DNA of 35,317 bases, taken from NCBI GenBank assembly GCA_938082855.1, contig CALKCC010000144.1, positions 1 through 35,317 on the forward strand, in the 5' to 3' direction. The notes below the pieces were generated by a model, which was not told the DNA's origin, did no database searches, and saw nothing but the letters and a program-made list of their open reading frames with translations. Every line of letters begins with the position of its first letter. Position 1 is the first letter of the stretch. Below are positions 24,362 through 33,426 of this stretch, piece by piece. This stretch comes from an uncultured Pirellulaceae bacterium. Its GTDB lineage: Bacteria > Planctomycetota > Planctomycetia > Pirellulales > Pirellulaceae. The position numbers and the translations under genes are program-made.

Positions 24362-27300
24362 ATGCCTGCAACTGACAAAACAGTACGCGACACAAAGAAA
24401 ATGCACGTGGTCTTCGCTATCACGTCAGTTATCTTAGTGATCTCCACCGTTTGGATGTTCTGGAAAGACCACGATCGACCGTGGAAAGAATACCAAAAGG
24501 AAGCTCGAGCGATCGATCATATGGTCAGTCAATGGCGTTTGATGGAGACTGAGACCACAGACGTTATTAAGCGTATGGGCAGCGCTCAAACTGCTTTGGA
24601 TAAAGCGCAGGCGGATGATAAGGCTGGGGTCGATGTCGTCGATGCATTTATTGCGTTTCTTGATGATACAAAGTCGCTTGAAGCGGCAGATGGTGAATTG
24701 GAGCTTGCTGCTGCGTTGGAATTGGCAGAAGTGATAGATATCGATTCCATCAAACAGGCTCAAGAAGAGTGGCATAACAAAGATGGCGGAGTGAATCGCC
24801 GGGAAGCAATGGCTTTCGCGATGAGTGAACAAGTTCGTTTACTCAAGGCTGCCGAAGATAAGATTCTTGGTAAGACCAAGTTCAAGCGAGCTGAACGAGA
24901 TGAAAAGGCTTCGCAGGTCGGCATCGCTTTAAGCAGTGGTGCTTCAAGTGAAGAGCAGAAGGCACTTAAGGATGAGCTGGATCTGATTCTAACGAACTCA
25001 GATGATGGCTTGGAGTCGCTCGAACTGAAGTATGAAAAAGCAACTCACTATCGTCGTCAGTTAGCGTCCATTGGAAATCAGTTCCAAGCAGACGTACGAG
25101 CAGCTCAAAAAGCTCTGGATGAAGTTGAGGCGGATAAGACTCGTCTTAACGATGCGATTCAAAAAGATCACTCGGCATTGTGGGAAGACAAGTGGTTAGG
25201 GAAGGCATGGTTGGAGTTGCCTATTCTTGATGCTTTCAACGGCCCGCTAACGATTGAAAACTTGTGGAGTGATGATCTGGAGCAGGATTATAACTTCAAG
25301 AAAGTACGACGTTTTGATCGCTGTACCACCTGTCATCAAATGATGGAGAAATCGGTTCCCGGTCAGGCCACTGAACCTGGATTCGTTTCCGAACGAACGA
25401 TTGAAATTATCCTGCAGGTTCCATCGGTTGCAATGCAAGCACCGGTCAAATCGGATGATCAGGAAGGTAACCAAGAAGATGGTCAGGAAGCTTCGACCGT
25501 TGCGCTCGATGTCCCAGCAGATGTAGATGGTCGACAGGCATTTCTAGCCGAAAATGGCTACGGCTTGCGATTGTCAGAAACGGGGCTCTATAGTCCGAAC
25601 GACGTCACAGTTGCCTATGTTGCTCCGAACAGCGCCGCAAAGAAAGCAGAAGTTGTAGAGTCATACAACTTAGATGGTGAGTTCACTGGCGATGAGATTT
25701 TGAAATCTTTACTTCAACCTGAGAATGAAGCCAGTCCAGTTAAGAACAGTACGCTTGAACAACATACACGTCCCGGACTCGAGATTGGTGATGTGATTGT
25801 CAGCATCGACGGAGACCCAGTTGTCGACCCGGATGTTGTCGCCGCTCGCCTGGCCAATGTACAGCAGGATGGATCAAAAACTGAACTGCGACTTGTGGTG
25901 CGACGAGGTATCGGTCATCCGTTTGCCAGTCACCCACGGCTTGATCTGTTTGTAGGTTCGTTGAGTCCTCATAAGGTATCTGATTTTGCATGTACGATCT
26001 GTCATGAAGGCCAGGGAAGTGCAACCGAATTCAAGTGGGCTTCTCACATGCCTGACAATGAATTGGATCGAAAACGTTGGATGGAAGAGCATGGTTGGTT
26101 TGATAACCATCACTGGATTTATCCGCAGTTGCCGAAGCGGTTTATTGAATCCACTTGCCTGAAGTGTCACCACGAAGTGACGGAGTTGGAACCGAGTCAG
26201 CGATTTGAGCAGGCACCTGCCCCTAAAGTGGTCAAAGGTTATAACACGATTCGCAAATTCGGTTGTTACGGTTGTCATGATATCAATGGATTCGCCGGAG
26301 CCGATAAACGAGTTGGTCCAGACCTGCGACTCGAACCAAATTATTTTGCAGCAGCCTTGCAGTTACAGAATCAGACTGGGTTTGAAAGCCTCAGTGCTTC
26401 AGTTCAGAAACTGACCGCGCAGGTCGCCGCTCATCCAGAGGATAATGCATCTCGTCACCAGTTGATCGAAGCACTCCAAGCAGATGGGGCATCTGATAAG
26501 CCTGCGATTGATACCACCGAAAGTGCTCGCTTGGCTAGCGTGCTTGCCGATATTGAAGCTCCGGGTTCATTGCGTAAGCCAGGTCCAAGTCTGCGTCACG
26601 TCGCGAAAAAGAACAGTGATTCATTCCTGTACGATTGGATCGCGAATCCACAGAATTTCCGACCAAGTAGTCGCATGCCGAAGTTCTTTAACTTGCATGC
26701 TCACTTTGGACCTTATGCTTCTGATTCGGATGCGGTGGAATTCGAGAAAATCGAAATCGTCGGTATGATCGAATACCTCAAGGCTTATTCACAGGGCTTT
26801 GAATACCTCACACCACAAGCAGGTGTTGAAGGCGATGTTGCTCGAGGAAAAGTAGCATTCCAGGAACGCGGATGTTTGGCTTGTCATAGTCATAATGATT
26901 CCGAACTGGCAGAGATCGAAAAATTCCGTGACCCGGAAGAATTCGTTCAGGGACCTGATTTGTCTGACTTAGGTGGTAAATTCGCCGGCTTTGCAGATAA
27001 AGAAAAATGGCTTTATAGCTGGATCAAAGAGCCTACCAAGTACCACGCCCGAACCGTCATGCCTGACCTGTTTATTGACGTTGAAGTCCTTAAGGATGCA
27101 GATGGCAACGAAACAGTTGTGGATCCTGCACTGGATATCGTGACCTACCTGCTTAGCGAAGGTGCAGATTGGGAAGTTGATAAGTCCGGCCTAACGGCTG
27201 AATCACTGAAGCAGGACGAAGGGTTGTTGAGTTCTCTGGAAGATTTGCTTTTGGTGAATCTGACAGATTCATTCTATGAAGCTGTTGCCAAGAAATACGC

Positions 27301-29227
27301 AGCCAAGGGTATTCCAGAAGGTGCGACTGGAGTGAAAGTCGCAGAGGAAGAATTACGACGTGATACTTCTACACCTTTGGATATTGATACCAAGTTGGTT
27401 TACATCGGGCGTAAAGCTCTGGGTAAATATGGGTGCTATGGTTGCCATGATATTCCAGGATTTGAAGACGCCAAGCCAATTGGAGCAGGGCTGGCTGACT
27501 GGGGTCGTAAAGATCCTTCCAAACTCGCCTTTGAGCATATTGGTGAATACCTCGACGGTCATCATGGTGGAGGCCATACCGCGTCTCACGATGATCACGA
27601 TGGTCACGAGGATGGTCATCACTCAGACGACCATGCTGAAGAAGCATACGCGGATGCTGGTCATGAAGATGGGCATCACGATGAGCATGTAGATGCTGAT
27701 CGAAATGTTCGCCAAAGTCGTTATGACGATAATTTGGATGACTTCTATCATCACCAGTTGCACGCTCATAACCGCACAGGATTCATTTATCAGAAACTGC
27801 GTGAGCCTCGTTCCTACGATTACCACAAGACGGATGGAATTCGTTACAACGATCGCCTGCGTATGCCTCAATTCCCGTTCAGCACAGCTGATCGTGAAGC
27901 GGTTATGACGTTTGTGCTTGGATTGGTTGCCGATCCACCACGTTCGAAATATCTGTACCAACCGAATGAACGAGCCAAGGCGTTGATCGAAGGTAAGCAG
28001 GTAATTGATAAGTATAACTGTGCTGGCTGTCATGTATTGGAAGCTGAAAAGTGGACACTCGATATGACCGAAGAACAGTTGGGAACGTTGATTACTCAGC
28101 ATGTGGATTTGACCAAAGAATATCCATTTATGGCTCCGGTATTTCCGGCAGAAGACGTAGAAGCGTCCGGAACAGCAAACGTTCGTGATAGAACCGTAGC
28201 AACCATCACCGGTATGCCTGCCGTAGGTAATACTGGGTTACCGGCAGCGACTGACGCTGAGTATGGAGATCCATTGGATGAATATCTACAAGATCCATTC
28301 AAACTTACAGGTGTAGGAGAGCTTCAATTCCAATTGTGGGCATCAAGTCCTGTAAATGGTGGAGTCGCCGTTTCCGGTTCAAACGTTTCTAGAATCCAAC
28401 CTTCATCGGTTGCCAACCGGGTGAGCTCAAAAGGTGGCGTGTTATCTCGATACTTACTACCTTATGTCACACAGCGTGAACGACTCTCAAATCCACAGGC
28501 AAAGGGCTCTGAGAGCTGGGCCTGGGTAGCTCCACCATTGGTAGGGCAGGGAGCGAAAGTTCAGAATCAGTGGTTCCATGACTTCCTGCTTGAGCCATAT
28601 AAAATTCGACCCGCAACAGTATTGCGTATGCCGAAATTCAATATGTCGAGTGAAGAAGCGACGAAGATCGTGAACTACTTCGCGGCCAGAGATAACGCGA
28701 CTTATCCCTATGAATATGATCATCGGGTCAACGGCGACCACTTAGCTGCTGCGGATGCTGCCTATGTTGGACGTAATGAAGGTTCTCAAGCCGGAGATCG
28801 TCTAGCTGATGCAATGCAAATCGTTGTTAGTCAGGATTACTGTGTGAAATGTCATGCAGTCGCAGACTTCACTCCAACGGGTACGGCTAAAGGTCTGGCA
28901 CCGGATCTTGGATTAGTCCACAAACGATTGCGGGCAGATTATGTAAAACGCTGGATTGCCAAGCCAAGTGCAATCCTGCCTTATACAGCCATGCCGATCA
29001 TTGTGCCTTACGACAGTACACAGGAACATCTTGGTGCCGGTCAGACTCAGAAGCTCTTCCACGGAAACAGCCCTGAGACTCTGGATGCCTTGGTGGACCT
29101 ATTAATGAATTTTGACAACTATGCCAAAGAGCGTGCATCGATCACAACGTTGGTGGATGATGCCAAAGCAGCGAAAGAAGCGGAAGCAGCAGCGGCTGCA
29201 GCTTCAGCAGCGGCCTCGGAGGAATAA
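24362..29227 (+). CDS. Giant octahaem cytochrome c with PDZ-like and His-rich segments
   Basis: This 1621-aa protein has an N-terminal membrane anchor (about residues 14-34) and then a largely helical stretch to about 300. It carries eight CXXCH haem c motifs, at C321, C544, C599, C635, C838, C1025, C1220 and C1494. Haems 4-8 are each followed by a Met-Pro motif (SRMPKFF, TVMPDLF, LRMPQF, LRMPKFN, TAMPII), the usual sixth ligand of class I cytochrome c domains. Haems 1-3 lack this and may be bis-His. A PDZ-like fold lies between haems 1 and 2 (about 400-515, LEIGDVIVSIDGDPVV). A His/Asp-rich segment (about 1067-1118) lies between haems 6 and 7. The C-terminus is an Ala-rich tail. Its position after cytochrome b suggests it replaces cytochrome c1 and wires electrons outward to the oxidase. 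Confidence 0.92.
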   Translation: MPATDKTVRDTKKMHVVFAITSVILVISTVWMFWKDHDRPWKEYQKEARAIDHMVSQWRLMETETTDVIKRMGSAQTALDKAQADDKAGVDVVDAFIAFLDDTKSLEAADGELELAAALELAEVIDIDSIKQAQEEWHNKDGGVNRREAMAFAMSEQVRLLKAAEDKILGKTKFKRAERDEKASQVGIALSSGASSEEQKALKDELDLILTNSDDGLESLELKYEKATHYRRQLASIGNQFQADVRAAQKALDEVEADKTRLNDAIQKDHSALWEDKWLGKAWLELPILDAFNGPLTIENLWSDDLEQDYNFKKVRRFDRCTTCHQMMEKSVPGQATEPGFVSERTIEIILQVPSVAMQAPVKSDDQEGNQEDGQEASTVALDVPADVDGRQAFLAENGYGLRLSETGLYSPNDVTVAYVAPNSAAKKAEVVESYNLDGEFTGDEILKSLLQPENEASPVKNSTLEQHTRPGLEIGDVIVSIDGDPVVDPDVVAARLANVQQDGSKTELRLVVRRGIGHPFASHPRLDLFVGSLSPHKVSDFACTICHEGQGSATEFKWASHMPDNELDRKRWMEEHGWFDNHHWIYPQLPKRFIESTCLKCHHEVTELEPSQRFEQAPAPKVVKGYNTIRKFGCYGCHDINGFAGADKRVGPDLRLEPNYFAAALQLQNQTGFESLSASVQKLTAQVAAHPEDNASRHQLIEALQADGASDKPAIDTTESARLASVLADIEAPGSLRKPGPSLRHVAKKNSDSFLYDWIANPQNFRPSSRMPKFFNLHAHFGPYASDSDAVEFEKIEIVGMIEYLKAYSQGFEYLTPQAGVEGDVARGKVAFQERGCLACHSHNDSELAEIEKFRDPEEFVQGPDLSDLGGKFAGFADKEKWLYSWIKEPTKYHARTVMPDLFIDVEVLKDADGNETVVDPALDIVTYLLSEGADWEVDKSGLTAESLKQDEGLLSSLEDLLLVNLTDSFYEAVAKKYAAKGIPEGATGVKVAEEELRRDTSTPLDIDTKLVYIGRKALGKYGCYGCHDIPGFEDAKPIGAGLADWGRKDPSKLAFEHIGEYLDGHHGGGHTASHDDHDGHEDGHHSDDHAEEAYADAGHEDGHHDEHVDADRNVRQSRYDDNLDDFYHHQLHAHNRTGFIYQKLREPRSYDYHKTDGIRYNDRLRMPQFPFSTADREAVMTFVLGLVADPPRSKYLYQPNERAKALIEGKQVIDKYNCAGCHVLEAEKWTLDMTEEQLGTLITQHVDLTKEYPFMAPVFPAEDVEASGTANVRDRTVATITGMPAVGNTGLPAATDAEYGDPLDEYLQDPFKLTGVGELQFQLWASSPVNGGVAVSGSNVSRIQPSSVANRVSSKGGVLSRYLLPYVTQRERLSNPQAKGSESWAWVAPPLVGQGAKVQNQWFHDFLLEPYKIRPATVLRMPKFNMSSEEATKIVNYFAARDNATYPYEYDHRVNGDHLAAADAAYVGRNEGSQAGDRLADAMQIVVSQDYCVKCHAVADFTPTGTAKGLAPDLGLVHKRLRADYVKRWIAKPSAILPYTAMPIIVPYDSTQEHLGAGQTQKLFHGNSPETLDALVDLLMNFDNYAKERASITTLVDDAKAAKEAEAAAAAASAAASEE

Positions 29228-29390
29228 CTACTAAACCTTAATTGGGATACAGGCAAGAACGATTCCGCGTGTGTCCTCCCGTCTTTATATCAACCTTGCT
29301 TCCGGGCGGGGGCTAACTCAGGACGAGTTGGAAATAGATTGTGACCACATCAATGAATGATGTACAGGTCAGGGAATCGGAGAGAAAAAA

Positions 29391-30170
29391 ATGAAGACTA
29401 TACGAACACTTGCACTCGCCTTGTTGGCAGTCGCGATATTGTCCAGCTCGAGCATGGCTCAGGGTTGGGGAAACCTGAAATTCAAATTTACTTATGGTGG
29501 TGAATATACAGCTCCGCCCAAGATCGCTGTGACGCGTGATGCAGCTGTTTGTGGCAAATTGGGGCTGATTGATGAGTCACTTGTTGTGAATCCCGAAAAC
29601 AAAGGGATCTCCAACGTGATCGTATTCTATCGCGATCGTACTCCGGCAAAGATTCACCCTTCCTACAATGATTCCACGGAAGCCCCAGTCGTTGTCGACA
29701 ATATCAAATGTCGATTTGAACCCCGAGTGGCAGCCGTTTGGACTAAGCGCAAGATCGACTTTAAGAACAGTGATCCTGTTGGCCACAATGTCAAAGTGGA
29801 TACCTTCTTCAACCCTGTGATCAACCCAATTCTTCCGGCTGGTGCCAAAATCAGTCAGTCCTACTCGATGGAAGAACGTCTGCCAACCAAGATCAGTTGC
29901 TCGATTCATCCCTGGATGACAGGCTGGATTGTTGTGCGAAACGATCCCTACATCGGCGTGAGTGATAAGGATGGAAACCTGGAGATCAAAAACCTTCCCG
30001 CTGGCGAATTTGAATTTCAGATCTGGCAGGAAAAAGCTGGCTACATTCAACAGGTAACACAAGATGGTTCCACCGTGGAATGGGCTCGTGGCCGAGTGAA
30101 GATCAAGATCGAAGATGGTAAGACGACCGACTTCGGAACGATTGTAATTGGTGCGGATCAGTTCAAGTAA
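29391..30170 (+). CDS. Secreted cupredoxin-like protein
   Basis: The 259-aa protein starts with a signal peptide (cleavage probably after SMAQ, residue 24). A type 1 copper site can be read from H132 in PVGHNVKV and C170, H173, M176 in SCSIHPWM; the spacing C-x2-H-x2-M fits plastocyanin-like folds. C54 and C107 could form a disulfide. After the copper domain comes a small beta-sandwich (about residues 185-255, DKDGNLEIKNLPAGEFEFQI) like a carboxypeptidase regulatory-like domain. A strong ribosome site (GGAGAG) precedes the ATG. It lies 163 nt after the octahaem gene and is followed by a paralogue. It may shuttle electrons to the oxidase or deliver copper. The copper site is inferred from motifs only. 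Confidence 0.8.
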   Translation: MKTIRTLALALLAVAILSSSSMAQGWGNLKFKFTYGGEYTAPPKIAVTRDAAVCGKLGLIDESLVVNPENKGISNVIVFYRDRTPAKIHPSYNDSTEAPVVVDNIKCRFEPRVAAVWTKRKIDFKNSDPVGHNVKVDTFFNPVINPILPAGAKISQSYSMEERLPTKISCSIHPWMTGWIVVRNDPYIGVSDKDGNLEIKNLPAGEFEFQIWQEKAGYIQQVTQDGSTVEWARGRVKIKIEDGKTTDFGTIVIGADQFK

Positions 30171-30214
30171 ACATTGCTGACGAGTTTTGTTACTCGACGT
30201 AGATGGAATTGAAA

Positions 30215-31141
30215 ATGAAAACGACAACGAAAATCTTTGGACTCTTACTGCTGGTTCCTATGGTGTGCAGCCTTGGTTGCCAACGCGGGCTTCCTGGAAG
30301 TGTAGGGGATGTTGAAAGCAGTAACGTCCAAGAGGTTGCTGGAAATTTTGAACTTCAGGCGACCGCTGGAGGAGCTGCAGAAGTTGCTCTGCCTGAACCA
30401 ACCGGATTTGCCAATATCACTGGTAAGATTTCAGTGGTGGGTAGTATTGCGACTGAAAAGTTTGTTAATTACGCCGTAAACAAAGACGAGAACGTTTGCA
30501 GCAACGAAACGAATGTTCGAGTCCAGCTGGATGGCAACGGTGGCCTTCAATGGGGCTTGCTGTTCTATGACGGTCCATTTAAATCCGGAGACGCGGCTTG
30601 GGATCATGCGGACTATGTGGCCACAGCCAATGCCACGCTCGATGGGGATCTGGCATTTGACCAGAAGGCATGTATTTTCCTATCGCGTATCAAGGCGATG
30701 CGAGTAGGGCAAACGCTAAAGATTCTAAATAGTGATTCAGTCGGGCATAATGCGAAGCTGGATGGCCTGACGTCTGCCAATCTGCAGATCGGGGCTGGAG
30801 CAGATGTTGACTATAAGCCAGGCTTTCAGGAATCCAAACCTTTCGGCGTGTCCTGTAGCGCCCACCCTTGGATGGGATCCTACATCATTGTTCGTGATAA
30901 CCCACTGTATACCGTGACAGGTGAAGACGGATCGTTTGAGATACGCAATGTGCCGTCAGGAATTGCCTTGCCAATGAAATTCTGGCACGAAGTGATTCCA
31001 TCCGGTTCGATGCAAATCACGATCAACGGAGAAACCCAAGCGGTTAGTCGCGGTGGGTTTGAGTTGCCTGCATTGGAAGCAGGGCAGGATTTGAATTTAG
31101 AAATCGTGATCAATGCAGATGCATTCAACAACGCTTTGTAA
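30215..31141 (+). CDS. Cupredoxin-like lipoprotein, paralogue of the preceding gene
   Basis: The 308-aa protein has a hydrophobic signal segment and a possible lipobox (SLGC, Cys22), suggesting a membrane-tethered version of the previous protein. The same copper ligand set is present: SDSVGHNAK, then SCSAHPWM (C-x2-H-x2-M). The same C-terminal beta-sandwich follows (GEDGSFEIRNVPSG). Identity with the neighbour is clear around the copper site and low elsewhere, which points to an old duplication. The N-terminal 60 residues after the lipid anchor look like a flexible linker. I use the ATG at 30215 rather than 30203 because a GGA lies upstream and the signal peptide then starts properly. It may be an electron carrier fixed near the bc or oxidase complex. 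Confidence 0.78.
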   Translation: MKTTTKIFGLLLLVPMVCSLGCQRGLPGSVGDVESSNVQEVAGNFELQATAGGAAEVALPEPTGFANITGKISVVGSIATEKFVNYAVNKDENVCSNETNVRVQLDGNGGLQWGLLFYDGPFKSGDAAWDHADYVATANATLDGDLAFDQKACIFLSRIKAMRVGQTLKILNSDSVGHNAKLDGLTSANLQIGAGADVDYKPGFQESKPFGVSCSAHPWMGSYIIVRDNPLYTVTGEDGSFEIRNVPSGIALPMKFWHEVIPSGSMQITINGETQAVSRGGFELPALEAGQDLNLEIVINADAFNNAL

Positions 31142-31188
31142 TTCGAATTAACATCATTAACTAAGTTTCACATGAAGCAATAGCAAGA

Positions 31189-32550
31189 ATGAAACTACAA
31201 AATAAAACAACAATCTCAGGTCACCAACTCAGTCTGGCGTTAGCCGGAGTGCTGGTTGCCTGTTCGCTTGGTCTGACCGGTTGCTCTGATCCTGCAGCGT
31301 TTCAGGTAAATGAAGCGTATATTCGTGCCGTCGAATTCAAAAGCGACGTCACCAAGCCATTGATGGCGGAGACCCCTGAGACTGAGCTAAGCGATGTTCA
31401 GATCAAAAACGTGAGCGAAGTACTCGAAGGGTTGTATGGGACTCCTGACAACCCTAACTTGCCTGGTGGTGTTGGGTTGAATGGTTTTCTAAGCCTTAGA
31501 AAACTGAAAGTGGCTGCCGGTCCTGTGACTTATTCGGGTGACAAAGACAGCCTGACAGGATTGGAAAGCGGGCTATACCGCCGACACTGTGCTCACTGCC
31601 ACGGTGTCACAGGTGATGGTCATGGTCCGACGGCTCAATTCCTTAATCCTTATCCACGCGATTACCGTATGGGACAGTTCAAATTTAAGCTGACCGATGC
31701 GGATGGAACTTTCAAGAAGCCTTCGAAGGCAGACTTTGATCACATTTTAATGGAAGGAATTCCCGGGACGGCAATGCCAAGTTTCCGAGTGCTCTCCGGT
31801 CCTGAACGTGAAGCAATCATTGACTACGTGATTTATCTGGCAATGCGAGGCCAGACAGAACGAGCTTTGATTCAAGCGGCTTACGATACGGCAAACGTTA
31901 ACGGGGAGATTGACGGTAACTCAGAGAAAATATTGGTTCGATTTAACGACGATCAATATGTGTCTGATGACATTGAAGCGATCAAAGAGATTGTTCAGCC
32001 AGTGATTTTACCTTGGGCCAACGGAGGGAATGGCACAGTTCAACGTACGATTGAAGATGCCCCTGCAGGTTGGGATTCTGATGAAAGTGTTGAACAGGGA
32101 CGGAAATTATTCTTCCAGTCCAAGGCCAACTGCTTTAGCTGTCATGGCCAAACAGGTTTGGGCGACGGTCAAACCAACTTGTTTGACAACTGGACGCTGG
32201 AACACCTCGGTAACGAACCGGGAGATGCAGTTGGGAGTGCAGACGATGGAGAAATCGCCGGTATCCCAGAATACTTCTACCACAACGAATTAGCACAAAT
32301 GGGTGTGGTCAAACCACGCAACATTCGTCCACGTAACCTGCGATTAGGAAACTATCGCGGAGGACGCCGTCCGATCGATATCTACCAGCGAATTACTGGG
32401 GGAATTGAAGGGACTCCGATGCCTGGGAATACCAAGCTGACTCAGCAGGAAGCCTGGTCCTTAGTGGCTTATGTCATGAGCCTTCCCTATGAAGCGACGA
32501 GCCGACCTAAAACGGCTCCTTCCTTCCAGGGCGTTGGAACTAATAAGTAA
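31189..32550 (+). CDS. Dihaem cytochrome c lipoprotein
   Basis: The 453-aa protein has a signal peptide with a canonical lipobox (LTGC, Cys32) and two CXXCH motifs, at C134 (HCAHCHGVTGDGHG) and C315 (CFSCHGQTGLGDG). Each begins a class I-like domain: domain one continues with NPYPRDYRMGQFKFK and the likely Met ligand in GTAMPSF; domain two ends with EGTPMPG and a final helix AWSLVAYVMSLP. The PRDYR segment is also seen in cytochromes attached to Alternative Complex III. Lying between the cupredoxins and the oxidase genes, it is a good candidate for the electron donor of CuA. Its lipid anchor would keep it at the membrane. Confidence 0.88.
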   Translation: MKLQNKTTISGHQLSLALAGVLVACSLGLTGCSDPAAFQVNEAYIRAVEFKSDVTKPLMAETPETELSDVQIKNVSEVLEGLYGTPDNPNLPGGVGLNGFLSLRKLKVAAGPVTYSGDKDSLTGLESGLYRRHCAHCHGVTGDGHGPTAQFLNPYPRDYRMGQFKFKLTDADGTFKKPSKADFDHILMEGIPGTAMPSFRVLSGPEREAIIDYVIYLAMRGQTERALIQAAYDTANVNGEIDGNSEKILVRFNDDQYVSDDIEAIKEIVQPVILPWANGGNGTVQRTIEDAPAGWDSDESVEQGRKLFFQSKANCFSCHGQTGLGDGQTNLFDNWTLEHLGNEPGDAVGSADDGEIAGIPEYFYHNELAQMGVVKPRNIRPRNLRLGNYRGGRRPIDIYQRITGGIEGTPMPGNTKLTQQEAWSLVAYVMSLPYEATSRPKTAPSFQGVGTNK

Positions 32551-32562
32551 TAACTAACACAC

Positions 32563-32577
32563 AACGTAATTTACGTT
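32563..32577. promoter_or_regulatory. Perfect palindrome before the oxidase genes
   Basis: AACGTAA-T-TTACGTT is a perfect 7-bp inverted repeat centred on one base, followed by the T-rich ATTTTATTTTG. As RNA it gives a 5-bp stem with a U-rich tail (weak terminator); as DNA it has the symmetry of an operator. It lies 29 nt before the GTG start of the oxidase subunit II gene. Confidence 0.4.
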
Positions 32578-32605
32578 ATTTTATTTTGAAATTGGGAGAG
32601 ACACA

Positions 32606-33412
32606 GTGGGACGGTTTTGGAGCCTACTATTCCTGATGGTACCTGTCCTAGGGGTCGCAGTCTTTGTATTTGCTGTGGTGCCTGGCGGTATCTTCGATAA
32701 TCACTGGCTGCCTGAGGATATCAGTCAGCACGGTAAGGTGATTGACGACCTGTTTATGTTCATCCTGTATCTCACAGGGGTGATCTTTATTGGGACAGGA
32801 GCGTTGTTATTCTGGTTCTGCTGGAAATACGATGCCGAAAAAAATCCCGAACCGGTGAAGTTTACACACGGTTCTCACACGCTGGAAATCGTTTGGTCGA
32901 TTCTGCCAGCGGCGACGTTGTTGTTCATCGCAATTTTTCAAATGGATGCCTGGGCCGAAAACAAAATGGCCTATCCGGTCAAAGAGGACGGGAAAACTAA
33001 AAAACCACCTTTGGCTTTGGTTACGGGGCGACAGTTTGAATGGCGAATTCAATATGCCGGTCCTGATGAAATCATCGGAACCGAAGATGACTTACACGTA
33101 GTCAACGATCTGCATGTTCCCGTAAACGATAAAGTCGTATTGCGGATTCAAAGTGAAGATGTGCTTCACAGCTTCTTCCTACCTAACGTCCGCATCAAAC
33201 AGGACGTGGTTCCGGGGATGCAACAACACATCTGGTTCCAAACCAAAAAGACAGGCACCTTTGATATTGTGTGTGCTGAGCTGTGTGGTTGGGGACACTA
33301 TAAAATGCGAGGTCGCCTGATTGTTGAATCAGAAGACGACTTCAATGCATGGTACGCCAGTGCTGTGCAAGAACAAAATCGAACATCACTTAACGCAGCA
33401 AGCGACAAGTAG
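32606..33412 (+). CDS. coxB: Cytochrome c oxidase subunit II (CuA)
   Basis: This subunit accepts electrons from cytochrome c at the binuclear CuA centre. In 268 aa there are two N-terminal transmembrane helices (about residues 5-25 and 48-70) and a C-terminal cupredoxin domain with the complete CuA site: H188, C223, E225, C227, H231 and M234 in CAELCGWGHYKM. The donor-side segment LPNVRIKQDVVPGMQQHIWF is typical. There is no fused cytochrome c domain (no CXXCH), so an external donor is needed, presumably a cytochrome or cupredoxin of this cluster. The start is GTG at 32606, supported by a strong GGGAGAG ribosome site. coxA follows 14 nt later. Confidence 0.96.
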   Translation: MGRFWSLLFLMVPVLGVAVFVFAVVPGGIFDNHWLPEDISQHGKVIDDLFMFILYLTGVIFIGTGALLFWFCWKYDAEKNPEPVKFTHGSHTLEIVWSILPAATLLFIAIFQMDAWAENKMAYPVKEDGKTKKPPLALVTGRQFEWRIQYAGPDEIIGTEDDLHVVNDLHVPVNDKVVLRIQSEDVLHSFFLPNVRIKQDVVPGMQQHIWFQTKKTGTFDIVCAELCGWGHYKMRGRLIVESEDDFNAWYASAVQEQNRTSLNAASDK

Positions 33413-33426
33413 GAAATAGTTAAACA

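Noticed and set aside
27559-27715. DNA repeat or CRISPR-like array in the GGTCATCACGATG-rich stretch
   Set aside because: The repeats follow the codon frame of His/Asp/Gly residues and vary; no constant repeat-spacer structure exists.
27623-28102. 159-aa open frame antisense to the octahaem cytochrome
   Set aside because: Lies opposite the His/Asp-rich repeat region and haem 7; composition-driven, with no start signals.
29577-30227. 216-aa open frame antisense to the first cupredoxin gene
   Set aside because: The sense strand has a signal peptide, copper ligands and a strong ribosome site; the antisense product resembles nothing.
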